From contig NW_003314305.1 of assembly GCF_000143415.4 (NCBI RefSeq), positions 438,196-502,195 on the forward strand: DNA of 64,000 bases, written 5' to 3'. This document shows positions 10,787 to 21,197 of the stretch, in pieces. Position 1 is the stretch's first letter. Each line of letters begins with the position of its first letter. The notes below the pieces were generated by a model. The model had not been told where the DNA came from. It was given only the letters and a program-made list of their open reading frames with translations, and did no database searches. The DNA comes from Selaginella moellendorffii (Eukaryota > Streptophyta > Lycopodiopsida > Selaginellales > Selaginellaceae). The position numbers were made by a program, and so were the translations under genes.

Positions 10787-12387
10787 ATGCCTGTAGCCGC
10801 AGGCACGTCTCTCGCCGACGCCTTGAAGATGCTTGCCTTCGGTCCCAAAGGATGGACGCGAGAAGCTGAGCGAGCGCCTGGCGGGCGACACAGACTGCTT
10901 CTGCTTCACTCGAGCTGCTGGTACGATGATGATCGCTATGATCTTGTTTGTGTGCTTCTGACGTCTTTCTCAGCGCTGTGATCTTGCTCGTGTGTTCTTT
11001 TTTAGCGCTGTGATCTCGCTTGTGTGCTTGTGACTTCTTTGTCAGCACTTGACAGGAGCAAGGAGTGGGCCGCGGCTGTGTTGCTGCCGTTCCAGTTCTC
11101 CGTTTTGGACGTGGCCGGCTTGCGGAGAGCTCTCTCGCATCCGCTGCCACTGCCGCTGCCTGTTGGCTCTGCAACGTACGCGTAGCACGCCGGTGCCATG
11201 GCCGCCAACTTTGTTCCTCACGGCTCGTACCCAGCGGAGAGCATCTCGTCTCTCGATCAAACGACAAGCTGGACGCGTACAGCCTCCACGAGCCTTGCTG
11301 GAATCTGGCATTCTCCCACCTGTGGATGAGGCTACTCGAGCTTGCTGGGATAACGATCGTCGAGTTCAATCGCGTCCGGTCGGACAGTAGCAGTGGCCGG
11401 GATATGATGCTGTGGATGCAAAACCGCCTGTGTGCCATGTTCAAAGAGAAGGAACCGAAGTTGCAGCAAGCGTGCTCCAAGTTGGAAGAGAAGCTCGTCA
11501 AGCTGGACCGGCAGTTCTATGGCCTGGTGCCGTGGATGATCGGCGTGGGACTGGCAGGCCAGCGGATGGAGGCGTGGGCGTTCACGCACGGACAGAGGAC
11601 GCCAGCAGAAGTTCTTGTCGGGCCTCTGGAACTTGCAAAGATCGAGGACAAGTTGACGTGCTTGCGCGTCTCTGTAAATCTCCTCCGGGTTGCGGTCTCG
11701 CTTGAGAACGTCTTCTTCCCTCCGGACCGTTCGCGGCTCATGAAGCTTTGGCCTACGTTCTATGGATCCGAGGACCAGATCAAGAGAACGCTCCGCTTCG
11801 GGAACGCTGTGGTGATTAAAGAGATAGATCCCTGGTCGGAGCATGTCGCTGATGGCTTCACGACGCTGGAGTTTGTCAAGAGAGCGCACGGACTCCGGGC
11901 CGAAGGTCTAATCTCTGGCGTGTTGGCGTTCGAGGGGGACAAGTACAGAGTCACCATGAAGGAACTGCAGGATCAGCCGCGAGCTTCTACCGAAGTGGAA
12001 CTTCTCGATGCTGTTCACTGGATTCTTCGCGGCCTGGAGAAGTTGCATGAAGCGGGGCTTGTTCATCGGGATGTGAAGTGGAGGAACGTGATGAGAGACG
12101 CTCGCACTGGTGGCTGCGTTTTGATCGACTTGGAGACGGTGTGGGCGGCTGGTGAGAAGCCCGAGTGTGAGTTGCTAGAGCTGCTAGCTTGGGACAAGCA
12201 CACGCTTGTGGACGGCAAATACACTGAGCGCTCGGATCTTTATCACGTCCGCAAGCTGATGAATGTTGTGGAAGATCTCTCCCCGGCAGCTAAAACATTC
12301 CAGTCCAAACTGCTGGGCTATGAGTTTGAGACGGCGAGGGCCGCTCTCGATGAACTGTTGCTATGCCAAAATGACTCTGCTGCTTAA
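10787..12387 (+). CDS. protein kinase-like fold protein with atypical active site
   Basis: Proposed exons 10787-10920, 11056-11175, 11235-12387; phases close at 468 codons. The last exon, which carries the domain, is certain; the 5' end is not, and an alternative acceptor at 11046 fits another frame. The C-terminal half looks like a kinase fold: a candidate ATP-binding Lys in AVVIKEID (K280), helix DAVHWILRGLEKLHEAG, catalytic loop HRDVKWRNVM (D364, N369) and LIDLET in place of DFG (D383-L-E). The N-terminal 200 residues are helical and unrecognised (KLDRQFYGLVPWMIG). A plant-expanded kinase-like family, possibly related to kinase domains linked to Crinkler proteins, is a guess. Activity cannot be read from the sequence. 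Confidence 0.6.
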
Positions 12388-12523
12388 CGATATCTGAAAG
12401 TTCACGAAACAATGTTATGAAGTGAGAAGAAGGAATAAAACACATCATAAAAACATACCCCGCGCTTTGGTCGAATTCTACTCTCGATCACGGTTGTAAC
12501 TTTCTTCTTCTCATGTGTAGACC

Positions 12524-13771
12524 TTAAGCTGAATCTTCCCGTGGACGAGGACTGGAAAATCGCTGAAAGGCAAACGGGCGGTACGAGAAAGAAACACTCG
12601 CCGGCCGTGAATCGTCATCGCTCTTAGAAACCTGCGTCCGAACACCACCGTTAAACTCGATGCTGCCACTCTCATCCGGATCCAGCACCCAGCGGGACCT
12701 GTCTTTAACTTTGAACTTTAAGCTTCGATCTTTGTGTTGTCGACGACGACGCCGGTGAGAAGACGGAGAAGCATCTCGACTTGACATAGAATCGGAATCA
12801 TCACCTTCGTTGTAAAAGCTCGGGTTCACGCCGTAACCATCCCCTCGCCTCCTGCTGCGTTCCACAAACCTTGGAGCTGGCGGCTGCCTCGGCCCGTAAC
12901 TTCCCCCTCCTCCCCACTGATCATCATCCGGATAGTAGTAATCTCCTCGAGACCTCGGCCTTGGTCGTGAAGGTGGCGGCGGCCTTCTCGGTGGCATTGC
13001 AAACTCCTCGTCGTCGTAGTCATAGTATCTGTCGTAAAATCCCGGACTGCCACTTCTCTCGCTGGTCATATCCGAGTAAGCTCCATCGTTGTAGAGAGGC
13101 GGGGGCGGCGGCGACCTGGGCCAGGAAGTGCTGCTCTCCTCGTCGGGCCAGCAAGTTTCCTCCATCTCAGATCTCGATGGCCCGCTCGCCTGATAAAACA
13201 TCAAGAGCTGGTCAATGAGTTGCCTGAGAAGAACAAGTGATGCCAGGGAGAAAGAGTCGAGCGAGTCGACTTCGGAGAGCATGAGATGGGCTGCTGCTAG
13301 ATCCGAAAAGGCTGGAGGTCGAGGAGGAGGAGGAGGAGGATCAAACTCTCGTCGCATTTGTCCTCGAGGAGGACTATAATACGGTGGAGGAGGAGGAGGA
13401 GGAGATCTGGCCCTGGGAGCTCCAAAGTTCGTGGAAGAAGGCGTAGGTGGTGGAGCTGCATAGCTGAAAGATGGTGGTGGTGGCGGCGGCGGAGGCGGCG
13501 GCGGTGGCCGTGGAGGTCCAAAAGACTGTCCAAAGCTCCCTGGAGGATAATTGGAAGGAGGAGGAGGAGGCGGCGGTGGGGGTCTAGCTGGAGATCTAAA
13601 CGGTGGCGGCGGCGGCGGAGGAGGCGGAGGCCTTGGTTGGGGAGGAAAAAATCCTCCTCCTGGCGCTGCTGGAGGCGGCCCAGGCGGTCTAGCTCTAGGA
13701 GCTCCAGGCAAGAATGGCGGCCTACCTGGTAGCGTCGGAGGCCTAAATCCTCCCATTTGCTGCTGCTGCAT
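12524..13771 (-). CDS. proline-rich protein with acidic/arginine-rich C-terminal half
   Basis: Single-exon 415-aa frame from ATG at 13771. Residues 1-155 are dominated by PPPP runs broken by F, Y, S and G. One non-repetitive helix follows (FSDLAAAHLMLSEVDSLDSF, continuing LASLVLLRQLIDQLLMFYQ), then a Y/D/R-rich low-complexity part and a basic RRRRRQHKD segment before a conserved-looking end (KVKDRSRWVLDPDESGSIEF). No signal peptide, so it is not a typical secreted extensin. The mixed composition and the helix argue that it is coding. Function unknown; an RNA- or actin-associated scaffold is speculation. The opposite strand has long frames only because the repeats are symmetrical. Confidence 0.6.
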   Translation of the reverse strand: MQQQQMGGFRPPTLPGRPPFLPGAPRARPPGPPPAAPGGGFFPPQPRPPPPPPPPPPFRSPARPPPPPPPPPSNYPPGSFGQSFGPPRPPPPPPPPPPPPSFSYAAPPPTPSSTNFGAPRARSPPPPPPPYYSPPRGQMRREFDPPPPPPRPPAFSDLAAAHLMLSEVDSLDSFSLASLVLLRQLIDQLLMFYQASGPSRSEMEETCWPDEESSTSWPRSPPPPPLYNDGAYSDMTSERSGSPGFYDRYYDYDDEEFAMPPRRPPPPSRPRPRSRGDYYYPDDDQWGGGGSYGPRQPPAPRFVERSRRRGDGYGVNPSFYNEGDDSDSMSSRDASPSSHRRRRRQHKDRSLKFKVKDRSRWVLDPDESGSIEFNGGVRTQVSKSDDDSRPASVSFSYRPFAFQRFSSPRPREDSA

Positions 13772-14265
13772 CGCGAATCAATCTACATTGCGCCGAGCGA
13801 GAAAATCATTGGAATAGCCCGGAAATGCTTAGGATCGAGAGAAAATCTCACCGGGAAGTCGTGCCGCGCGAAGAGCTGGGAAATCTCCAAGAGCCCTAGA
13901 ATAAGAACCCTAGAAAATTTGGCGCCTCTCTCTCCTACGTGGCCGATTTTAAAATATGATGACGGGCGGATGCCTTGTCATATTCCCCGCTACCAAATAG
14001 CCACTGCCGTACGTCACGTCGCATTTGGTCAGTAGTGGCCACGGCCCAAACAAGAACACGCGAAAGAACTTAAAGGAATAACAACAATGGGCATCGCTGG
14101 ATCGATCGATCCTCGTGAGCGGCCATTTCCATCGCGGCATCAAATGTAGCTGTGGCGATCGGCACAGCGCTAGCATTTCGCGGATGCCGCGCAAATCGGG
14201 TAATAGCCGCATTGATCTAGCGTAGAAATCGAGCGCCAGAGCTAGGGATCCGGGCATTCCGAGCG

Positions 14266-15470
14266 ATGTCTTGGATGAAGATGGCGTCGGCGCGGCAAGG
14301 TCTGGACAGATCCAAGGCCAGGATGCAGATATTACGGAAGCCCTTCTTCCACTTCGTGCTGTGCTTCTTCGTGGGATTTGGAATCGGCCTCACGCCTCTC
14401 AGCAGCGGCGGCGGCAGCGCTCGCGAGCAGCAGCGGCCGCGAGATTCTTTCACGGCCGCCAAGAGAATCGCGACGGAAGAACAGGTTGTGATTCTGGATT
14501 CGTCCTCGCCACTGGAAATCTCCGCGAATTCCTCGAGATTTCCAGGGCAGGGAAGAATGCCACTCCAGGATCCAAAGAAGCTCCTCATCATCGTCACGCC
14601 AACGTATACACGGCCATTCCAGGCGATGTATTTAACGCGATTGGCGCACACTCTCAAGCTCGTGGATCCGCCGCTCTTGTGGATCGTCGTGGAGATGCCG
14701 GGGCAATCCTTGGAGACCGCGTCGCTGCTCAGGAAGACTGGGGTCATGTACAGGCACTTGGCTTGCGAGAAAAACCTCACCAACATCAAAGATCGAGGCA
14801 CCCAACAACGAAACTTGGCGCTCCAGCACATCGAGATTCATCAGCTGGATGGAATCGTCTACTTCGCGGACGATGACAACTTCTACTCGCTGGAACTCTT
14901 CGACCAACTGCGTGAAATCAAGTACGTTTCTATCTTTCATTGCTTCTATTGTCATGATCTAAAGCTCTTTTTTCCTGTGTTCTTGATGGTTTTTTCCAGG
15001 AGATTTGGCACTTGGCCAGTGGCGATGCTGGCTCACAGCAAATCCAAGACCATCCTGGAGGGCCCCGTTTGCGATGGCCACAAGGTGACGGGCTGGCACA
15101 CCAACGAGAAGAGCAAGCGATTGCGAAGATTTCACGTCGATATGTCCGGCTTTGGATTCAACAGCACCATTCTCTGGGATCCCAGGAGGTGGAAGCGGCC
15201 AACAACGCAACCAGTTCGTCAGCTCGACACTGTCAAGGAAGGATTCCAGGTAAATCATCCTTTGAAACGTTTCTTCACACCATTTCACTCTGGAAAAATC
15301 AGGAGACGACTTTCATCGAGCAGCTCGTGGAGGATGAGAATCAAATGGAAGGACTTCCCAGCGGCTGCTCCAAAATCATGGTGTGGCATCTCCATCTCGA
15401 GTCGCAGATCGCGAGCTATCCACCAAACTGGAAGATGGACAAGTTCTTGGAGCCTGTGATTCACTTGTAG
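14266..15470 (+). CDS. IRX9L: GT43 xylan xylosyltransferase, IRX9-like
   Basis: Golgi type II membrane glycosyltransferase that elongates the beta-1,4-xylan backbone with IRX14 and IRX10. Exons 14266-14921, 15000-15249, 15303-15470 give 357 residues. A short cytosolic tail, a membrane anchor at about 27-45 and a stem precede the GT43 domain: [52 protein letters not shown], the DxD-type site IVYFADDDN (202-204), [35 protein letters not shown], and the C-terminal [19 protein letters not shown] and WHLHLES. The length and motifs fit the IRX9/IRX9L branch better than IRX14. Both introns fall in the catalytic domain. Confidence 0.92.
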
Positions 15471-15899
15471 CACAGAGACACAGGGACGGACACTCACACA
15501 CGCACGCTAGCAATTTATACTTTACAATAGGATAGATAGATTTACGCCTCTCTTGCCCCGCGTTTAGTAGGAGTATAAAATCTTTCCAGCCCAAATTTAT
15601 CCAAGCGTAAACATTGTTGGTTGCAACCATGCTCACGTATCTCGCGATCGTTCTAATGAATATTCTAAAGATAAAGAATATTCTTGAGAATATTTTCAAC
15701 TTCTAAGATCATTTTCTCCGTGTTCTTCGGCCATTATGGCCGAGTGGTAGCAAAAAAAGAAACTGCGGTTCTTAATAAATCATCTAAAGCAATCTAAAAT
15801 GACCAAAGCCAAAGACACTGCAAAGAAAAATTTTCCTCTCGCATTAGTTAGCGCGTTCGAAAACAAGAAAGATCCATCTCACGCTGCTTGCGTCTCTCC

Positions 15900-16456
15900 T
15901 CACGCCCTCACAGCGTACTTTCTCATCGGGAAGTAAGCCTCCTTCTTCTTTTGCTTCTCCGTCTTGAGGGAAAGCTGCGAAAAAACACAAACGAGAAAGT
16001 TTCAGAGCTGCCACCACCTCTACAATGGAAAATTGCTTACCTGATGTTTTGTCAAGCGTCGCCTGATCGCTCGGGTCTTCTTGGGACGAAGATCCAGAGG
16101 CATGTACTTCTTGTTCTTGTACGCCTCTCTCAGCTTGGCCTTCTGGGTCTGGGAGATTACTGTGAGAACGCGCGCGATCGAGAGCCTGACGACCTTGCTG
16201 GAGAAACAAAACACCGAAGTGAAAATCAAAATCGCGAGGGAACACTCGAAAATCTCACATTTTGGAGAGCTTGTTGGGGGCGCCTCCAGTGACTTTGGCC
16301 ACGCGCAGCAAAGCGAGCTCGGATTTGAGCTCCTTGAGCTGGACGAGCAAATCCTGCTTAGATTTCGTCCGCAGCTCGTGCACTTTGATCTTCCCTGCTG
16401 AGAGACAAAGGAAATCGATCGAACCAGAGCGAGATCGCGAGAAAGAACGTACCCAT
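15900..16456 (-). CDS. RPL35: 60S ribosomal protein L35 (uL29), copy 2
   Basis: Exons 16456-16453 (ATGG), then 16394- or 16397-16259, 16197-16041 and 15974-15900. The acceptor of exon 2 is CAGCAG, a tandem NAGNAG site: using the second AG gives [10 protein letters not shown] (123 aa, as in copy 1), the first gives [11 protein letters not shown]. The protein is nearly identical to copy 1, and introns and 3' flank are also similar, so the duplication is recent or kept alike by conversion. It is divergent from RPL23, with 199 bp between the start codons. Confidence 0.95.
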
Positions 16457-16655
16457 CTTTGCGGCTTCCCCACAACCCTAAAACCCTAGCCGCCCGGAAA
16501 TTTAAACCTAACCCTAACCATTAAAGATGTACATTTTTGACATTTTTTAGCTTGTAACAGATCTCCACCGTCGGTTTTGAAAGCCCTAAAATCCCAAGAA
16601 CCCTAAATCTTGAAAACCCTAAAACTCTGGGCGGCGACAGGAAGGAAGCGGAGCG
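16457..16655. promoter_or_regulatory. bidirectional ribosomal-protein promoter with telo-boxes
   Basis: The 199 bp between the divergent starts of RPL35 copy 2 and RPL23. Clustered telo-box motifs are seen: AACCCTAAAACCCTAG at 16474-16489, AAACCTAACCCTAAC at 16504-16518, CCCTAAA at 16584, AACCCTAAA near 16600 and AAACCCTAAAA near 16616. Telo-boxes are known activators of plant translation-apparatus genes. Co-expression of the pair is inferred. Confidence 0.75.
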
Positions 16656-17256
<601 letters not shown>

Positions 17257-17353
17257 TTCGAAGCCTGGAGACTATCAATGGAGATTTTGTGTTCTAGTTC
17301 TCTTCTGATTTTAGGGTTCTTGGGGAATGGGCTAGATCTAGGGTTCGTGGGAA

Positions 17354-18292
17354 ATGAATGATCTTCATTCCTCGCGGCCCCTCTTTTCTTTCGGAGTGAT
17401 CACTGATGTCCAGTACGCGGACGTTCCCGACGGGCGTTCCTTCCATGGCGTTCCGCGATTCTACCGCGGCAGCCTCGCCGCGCTCAACGAGGCAATTGCG
17501 AGCTGGAACGATCAGGGCAGCGATCTGTCCTTCGTCATCCAGCTCGGGGATCTCATCGACGGGCGCTGCCCCCGCGATCAAGCTCCCGCGGCAGCGCGCG
17601 AGGTCGTGGCAGCATTCGATAAATTCCGGCACGGCCGCGTCTACCACACCATCGGCAATCACTGCCTCTACAATCTCTCGCGCGGCCAGCTCCAGGAAAT
17701 CCTCCGTGTTGATGGATCCTTCTACTACGATTTCGTCCCCCACCCGGGATTTCGATTCATCGTCCTGGATAGCTACGACGTGAGCGTGCTGGGCGGATCA
17801 TCGAGGGATCACTCCTCGCGGGCTATGGCGCTGCTGGATGCCAAGAACCCTAATGTGGACAAGAACAGCCCCCTGGGAATGGCGCCCGAGCAGCAGCGAT
17901 TCGTGGCTTTCAACGGCGGCATTGGCGATGCCCAGCTCCAGTGGCTCGATCGGAAGCTCCGCGAGGCCGAGGATCGCAACGAGCGAGTGATCATCGCCTG
18001 CCACATCCCAATTCTCCGCGAATCCACCTACGACGACACGCTGCTGTGGAATGCCGAGGAGGTATTGCGCGTGATCCATCGCTACGATCGCTGCGTGGTG
18101 GCGAGCTTGGCTGGGCACAAGCACGATGGGGGCGAGGGAGTGGACGAGAAAGGGATTCCTCACCGCGTCCTCGAGGCCGTGCTCGAGTGCCCGCCCGGGG
18201 AGAATTCGTTTGGCCGCGTGGATGTGTACGAGGATCGATTGGAGCTGCTGGGCACTGGTAGAATGCGATCGGCCACTGTGTTCTTCCGGTGA
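17354..18292 (+). CDS. Mn-dependent ADP-ribose/CDP-alcohol diphosphatase
   Basis: Calcineurin-like metallophosphoesterase that hydrolyses ADP-ribose and CDP-choline/glycerol to nucleotide plus phosphorylated partner. Intronless, 312 aa, the usual size of ADPRibase-Mn. Metal-binding motifs are in order: D18-V-Q (GVITDVQYAD), G65-D66-LID, G101-N102-H103, the later His in IIACHIP and G254-H255-K-H257-D. The family signature RFYRGSLAALNEAI and the C-terminal ENSFGRVDVYEDRLELLG are intact. Predicted cytosolic, with no signal peptide. It starts 97 bp after RPL23 on the same strand. Confidence 0.92.
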   Translation: MNDLHSSRPLFSFGVITDVQYADVPDGRSFHGVPRFYRGSLAALNEAIASWNDQGSDLSFVIQLGDLIDGRCPRDQAPAAAREVVAAFDKFRHGRVYHTIGNHCLYNLSRGQLQEILRVDGSFYYDFVPHPGFRFIVLDSYDVSVLGGSSRDHSSRAMALLDAKNPNVDKNSPLGMAPEQQRFVAFNGGIGDAQLQWLDRKLREAEDRNERVIIACHIPILRESTYDDTLLWNAEEVLRVIHRYDRCVVASLAGHKHDGGEGVDEKGIPHRVLEAVLECPPGENSFGRVDVYEDRLELLGTGRMRSATVFFR

Positions 18293-19452
18293 TCTCGCCG
18301 GAGTTCACGGAATAATCACGTTAGATTGATATCATGACTCACATCTTTATGGACGAATCACTTAAAGTCTTTTCAATTTGTTCTGGTACATTTATTAAAA
18401 GAGAGAAATAACTGTCATTAAATCTTTGAAAGAAAAACATTTTTGGCTTCATCCAGGTTCGAACTGGAGACCTTCAGTGTGTTAGATTGACGTGATGACC
18501 AACTACACCATGAAACCATTCTGTCTAAAAAACATTTTCCCCAAGTCAAATTTTGAAAAGGAGTGATTGGTTTTTTGGTCCCTGCTTCTCTTGCGTGGTT
18601 TCTTTGTCTCGTCCTCCAGATTGAAAGCAAAAGGTCAGATATACATTGGGTTTAGCGTGTAGTTGATCAATCGCATTCACTAACTTCACGCCGAGAGACC
18701 TTGCGGATCTATACTCGAGATTGATCTTCTATGAGAAAAGACATGGCAAGTCTCTTCGGCCGTGTTTCATAATCTTCAACCGTAAAATTTCAGCCAGAAC
18801 ACTCCTGGGAGTCTGAAGTAGAGTACACAAACTGAAGCTCCTCATTAAAGTCATCGTCATTCAACGAAGTACGTCTTTGGTGGCCACAAAACAACAGTTT
18901 TGACGTGGAAATTGACCAGGAAGCTTTCCGAGGTAAACATCACCTTTGCTCGTTCTTGTTCTCGATCCTTTGCGTAAAATGTCGAGGCGTTTGAGAGAGC
19001 ACTCGGCCACGAAGAAAACGAGGGCTTGACGCTTGGCGGCTTGAACTCAAGGCTGGCAGATTGTTTGAGGCATACGTTTCAGCTCCTTTTAGCGAGGAGA
19101 ACGTGAGGTTTTTGAAGATATGACCCGTATCGTATTGGGCGATTCTGTCAAGTCGGCAGAAGCGCATCAAATCAACAAGTTGAAGCACAATATTGAAGCA
19201 CGATGTGTGCTCGACAACTGGAAACCGGTTGCAGTAGGGCCGCCAACTCTAAGCACAAAGTGGTGTGCCTGGAAAGTAATTCAATATCATTCCCTGTTCT
19301 TCCGGCCGAAGTTCACGGAAGAATCACGTAAGGCTCCCGGAAAACTTACAATCGAATTTGTACAAACTTTCTACGATCTTGCGCGTATAGTTCGATGACA
19401 GGATTGGAGAGGCGTGCGTGGTTTCCTTTGTCTCGTCCTCTAGATTGATCCG
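18276..19452. repeat. dispersed duplicated flank, two split copies
   Basis: The stretch TTCTTCCGG...GAGTTCACGGAATAATCACG at 18277-18320 recurs as TTCTTCCGG...AAGTTCACGGAAGAATCACG at 19297-19330. A second stretch, GCGTGGTTTCTTTGTCTCG near 18594, recurs as GCGTGGTTTCCTTTGTCTCG near 19418. Order and strand are the same, with different spacing. The second copy runs into the last codons and stop of the WAT1-like gene. About 1 kb between them holds a tRNA but no protein gene I can recognise. Confidence 0.6.
18444..18517 (-). tRNA. tRNA-Val (AAC), slightly degenerate
   Basis: Reverse strand: GGTTTCATGGTGTAGTTGGT..., anticodon loop CTAACAC with anticodon AAC, T-arm CCAGTTCGAACCTGG, acceptor GGTTTC/GAAGCC, discriminator A. 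74 nt. The anticodon stem has one A-C mismatch (CAAT against ACTG), where plant tRNA-Val(AAC) usually has CAGT. It may be functional or an early pseudogene. Confidence 0.8.
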
Positions 19453-21001
19453 CTGTTACGTTGCTCTTGCGGCTTCTCTTCGTCGTGTAGCAGTGGGCGG
19501 TGTAGCAAAGAGCCCTCCTCCATTTTGCTTGGATCACTCTCACCGATGTCACTCTGCCGACGCTGCAATCGCGTGACGTGCTCCTGTTGCTGTTCTTGGC
19601 CCCAGGTCACCATGTATAGTCCACAAATGATGAGGATCGCGCCGAGCAAACTGCGCAAGTTGCAAGTTTTCGAGTCAGTGACAAATTCTTCAAACCAGAC
19701 GTAGGCCGCTGGCATTGACAACTCACCTCCCCAAGTAAAAGGGCTCGCCCAGGAAAACCAGCGCTACGAATCCCACCACTACTGTCTGGAGGGGCTGATA
19801 CGCCGACACTATGACGGGCCCGGCCTGTTGCATACACCACGCTTGAGCGGAGAAAACTAGCCCCGATGCCACAAATCCCTGGAAAGAATAGTTTCTGTAA
19901 GCTCGATTCCGCTACATGATCGAGAAAGGTATAAAGTTACCGCGTAAAGAACACTCGTGAGCTGAATTCCTGGGGTGATCTTCCAGATCGAGAGCGATGG
20001 CTGGCTTGCCACCGCGAAGACCGAGAGTTGAATCGCTCCAAAGAAATTGGTGAAACATACTGTCGAGTATCTGGCTGGATACATTCTGAGCGTCCTGGCC
20101 TGGGAGAAGAAATAAAATAAGCATTGATAAACAGGTGTAGGAATGAGCTCGTACCTGTAGTACGTAGAACACGCCGAATGCCAGGCAGCTGATGAGAAGG
20201 TAAAGCGATCCCAGTCGCCAGACACTCAAGGTGAGAATCGGTGTTGCTTGGATCGATTTCGCTGCTTCTGTGCTGGCAGCGCTATGGTGAAGATGGTTGA
20301 AAAGAAGAGGGCCTTTGTAAGCAGTCATCAAGGTAGCTCCAGCTCCTGCACAGATTGCGCCGAAGAGCTTGGCCTGACCATCTCTTCGCGATAGATTGAC
20401 GTCTTCAACGCTGGAAGAAGCGAGATGTTCAAGCAAAGAAAAAAAAAGAAAAGAATAGATTGGATCAATCATCTTTAGTTGCTTACCCGGAGATCGCTGC
20501 CATAGCGAAGGTAACAGCTGGGATGGAATTTTGGAACGCGGAAGCAAACGTGGGAGTTGTGTCGGCGAGTCCATAAAGGAACAATCCCTGGCCAAGAGCA
20601 ACGCTGTCATACCACACATAAGAGAGAGGATGGATCCAATCCAACAACAATATTTCGATCAAGCAAGATCGAGCTTACGCTGTGATTCCCAGGAAGAAGA
20701 AATGGATCAAATGCGTGAATCGGAGCTGCGGCCTCTCCTTCCTGTCAAAAATCGCGAAATCGTACGAATTTGACCCTGGCAGGAGTGAAATTTACCTCTC
20801 CAAGAAGGCGGCAACAGGGAGGATCACCGCAAATCCGATGACATTCCGATAGACCGGATAGGTCGTCTTGTTCAATCCTTGCTCGAAGGCGATCTTCGTG
20901 AGGAGCTGGAATCCTGCGTAGCCGACCTGGACGAGCGCAAGGATGAAGTGGATTCTAAGCTTTCCGAGAAGGCCTAGATTGAGGATTGGATAGTGCGCCA
21001 T
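19440..21001 (-). CDS. WAT1-related/UMAMIT transporter (EamA family)
   Basis: Ten-helix membrane exporter of the nodulin-21/UMAMIT group, which moves amino acids or auxin-related solutes. Seven exons: 21001-20796, 20741-20679, 20603-20487, 20410-20155, 20099-19941, 19878-19727, 19650-19440; exactly 388 codons with stop (387 aa). Signatures: IHFILALVQVGYAGFQLLTK, YPVYRNVIGFAVILPVAAFL, YGLADTTPTFASAFQNSIPA, ATLMTAYKGPLL, GFVASGLVFSAQAWCMQQAG, QTVVVGFVALVFLGEPFYLG, GAILIICGLYMVTWG. The hydrophilic C-terminal tail is acidic with a dileucine stretch. The substrate cannot be told from the sequence. It faces the PPR gene head to head with 196 bp between starts. Confidence 0.9.
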
Positions 21002-21005
21002 TGGG

Positions 21006-21034
21006 ATGGATCGATCGATCGATCGATCGAGCGG
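21006..21034. repeat. (GATC)n simple repeat
   Basis: About six GATC units just upstream of the WAT1-like start codon, in the short divergent promoter shared with the PPR gene. Shorter GATC runs also occur at 5320 and 14099. Confidence 0.7.
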
Positions 21035-21197
21035 CTATCGCGGGGGCGGTGACCTGTCCCTTTGATCCTCTCCGAGAAGAATTGGAACTCTTTTGAATGT
21101 TAAGGGTTTAGAGGACGGTCTTATCGCAGCCGTTCACGTTTAAACGGTCCGATCTTGCTACGTATGCGTCCTTATATCACAGCCGTCAGTTTGGTGG

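Noticed and set aside
10713-11501. 262-codon minus-strand frame
   Set aside because: Shadow of the kinase-like gene; no conserved residues, and the composition follows the other strand.
12524-13817. long glycine- and arginine-rich frames on the plus strand
   Set aside because: Mirror images of the proline codon runs in the minus-strand gene.
15724-15775. tRNA-like start (GGCCATTATGGCCGAGTGGT) after the IRX9-like gene
   Set aside because: Looks like a D-arm only; no anticodon arm or T-loop follows.
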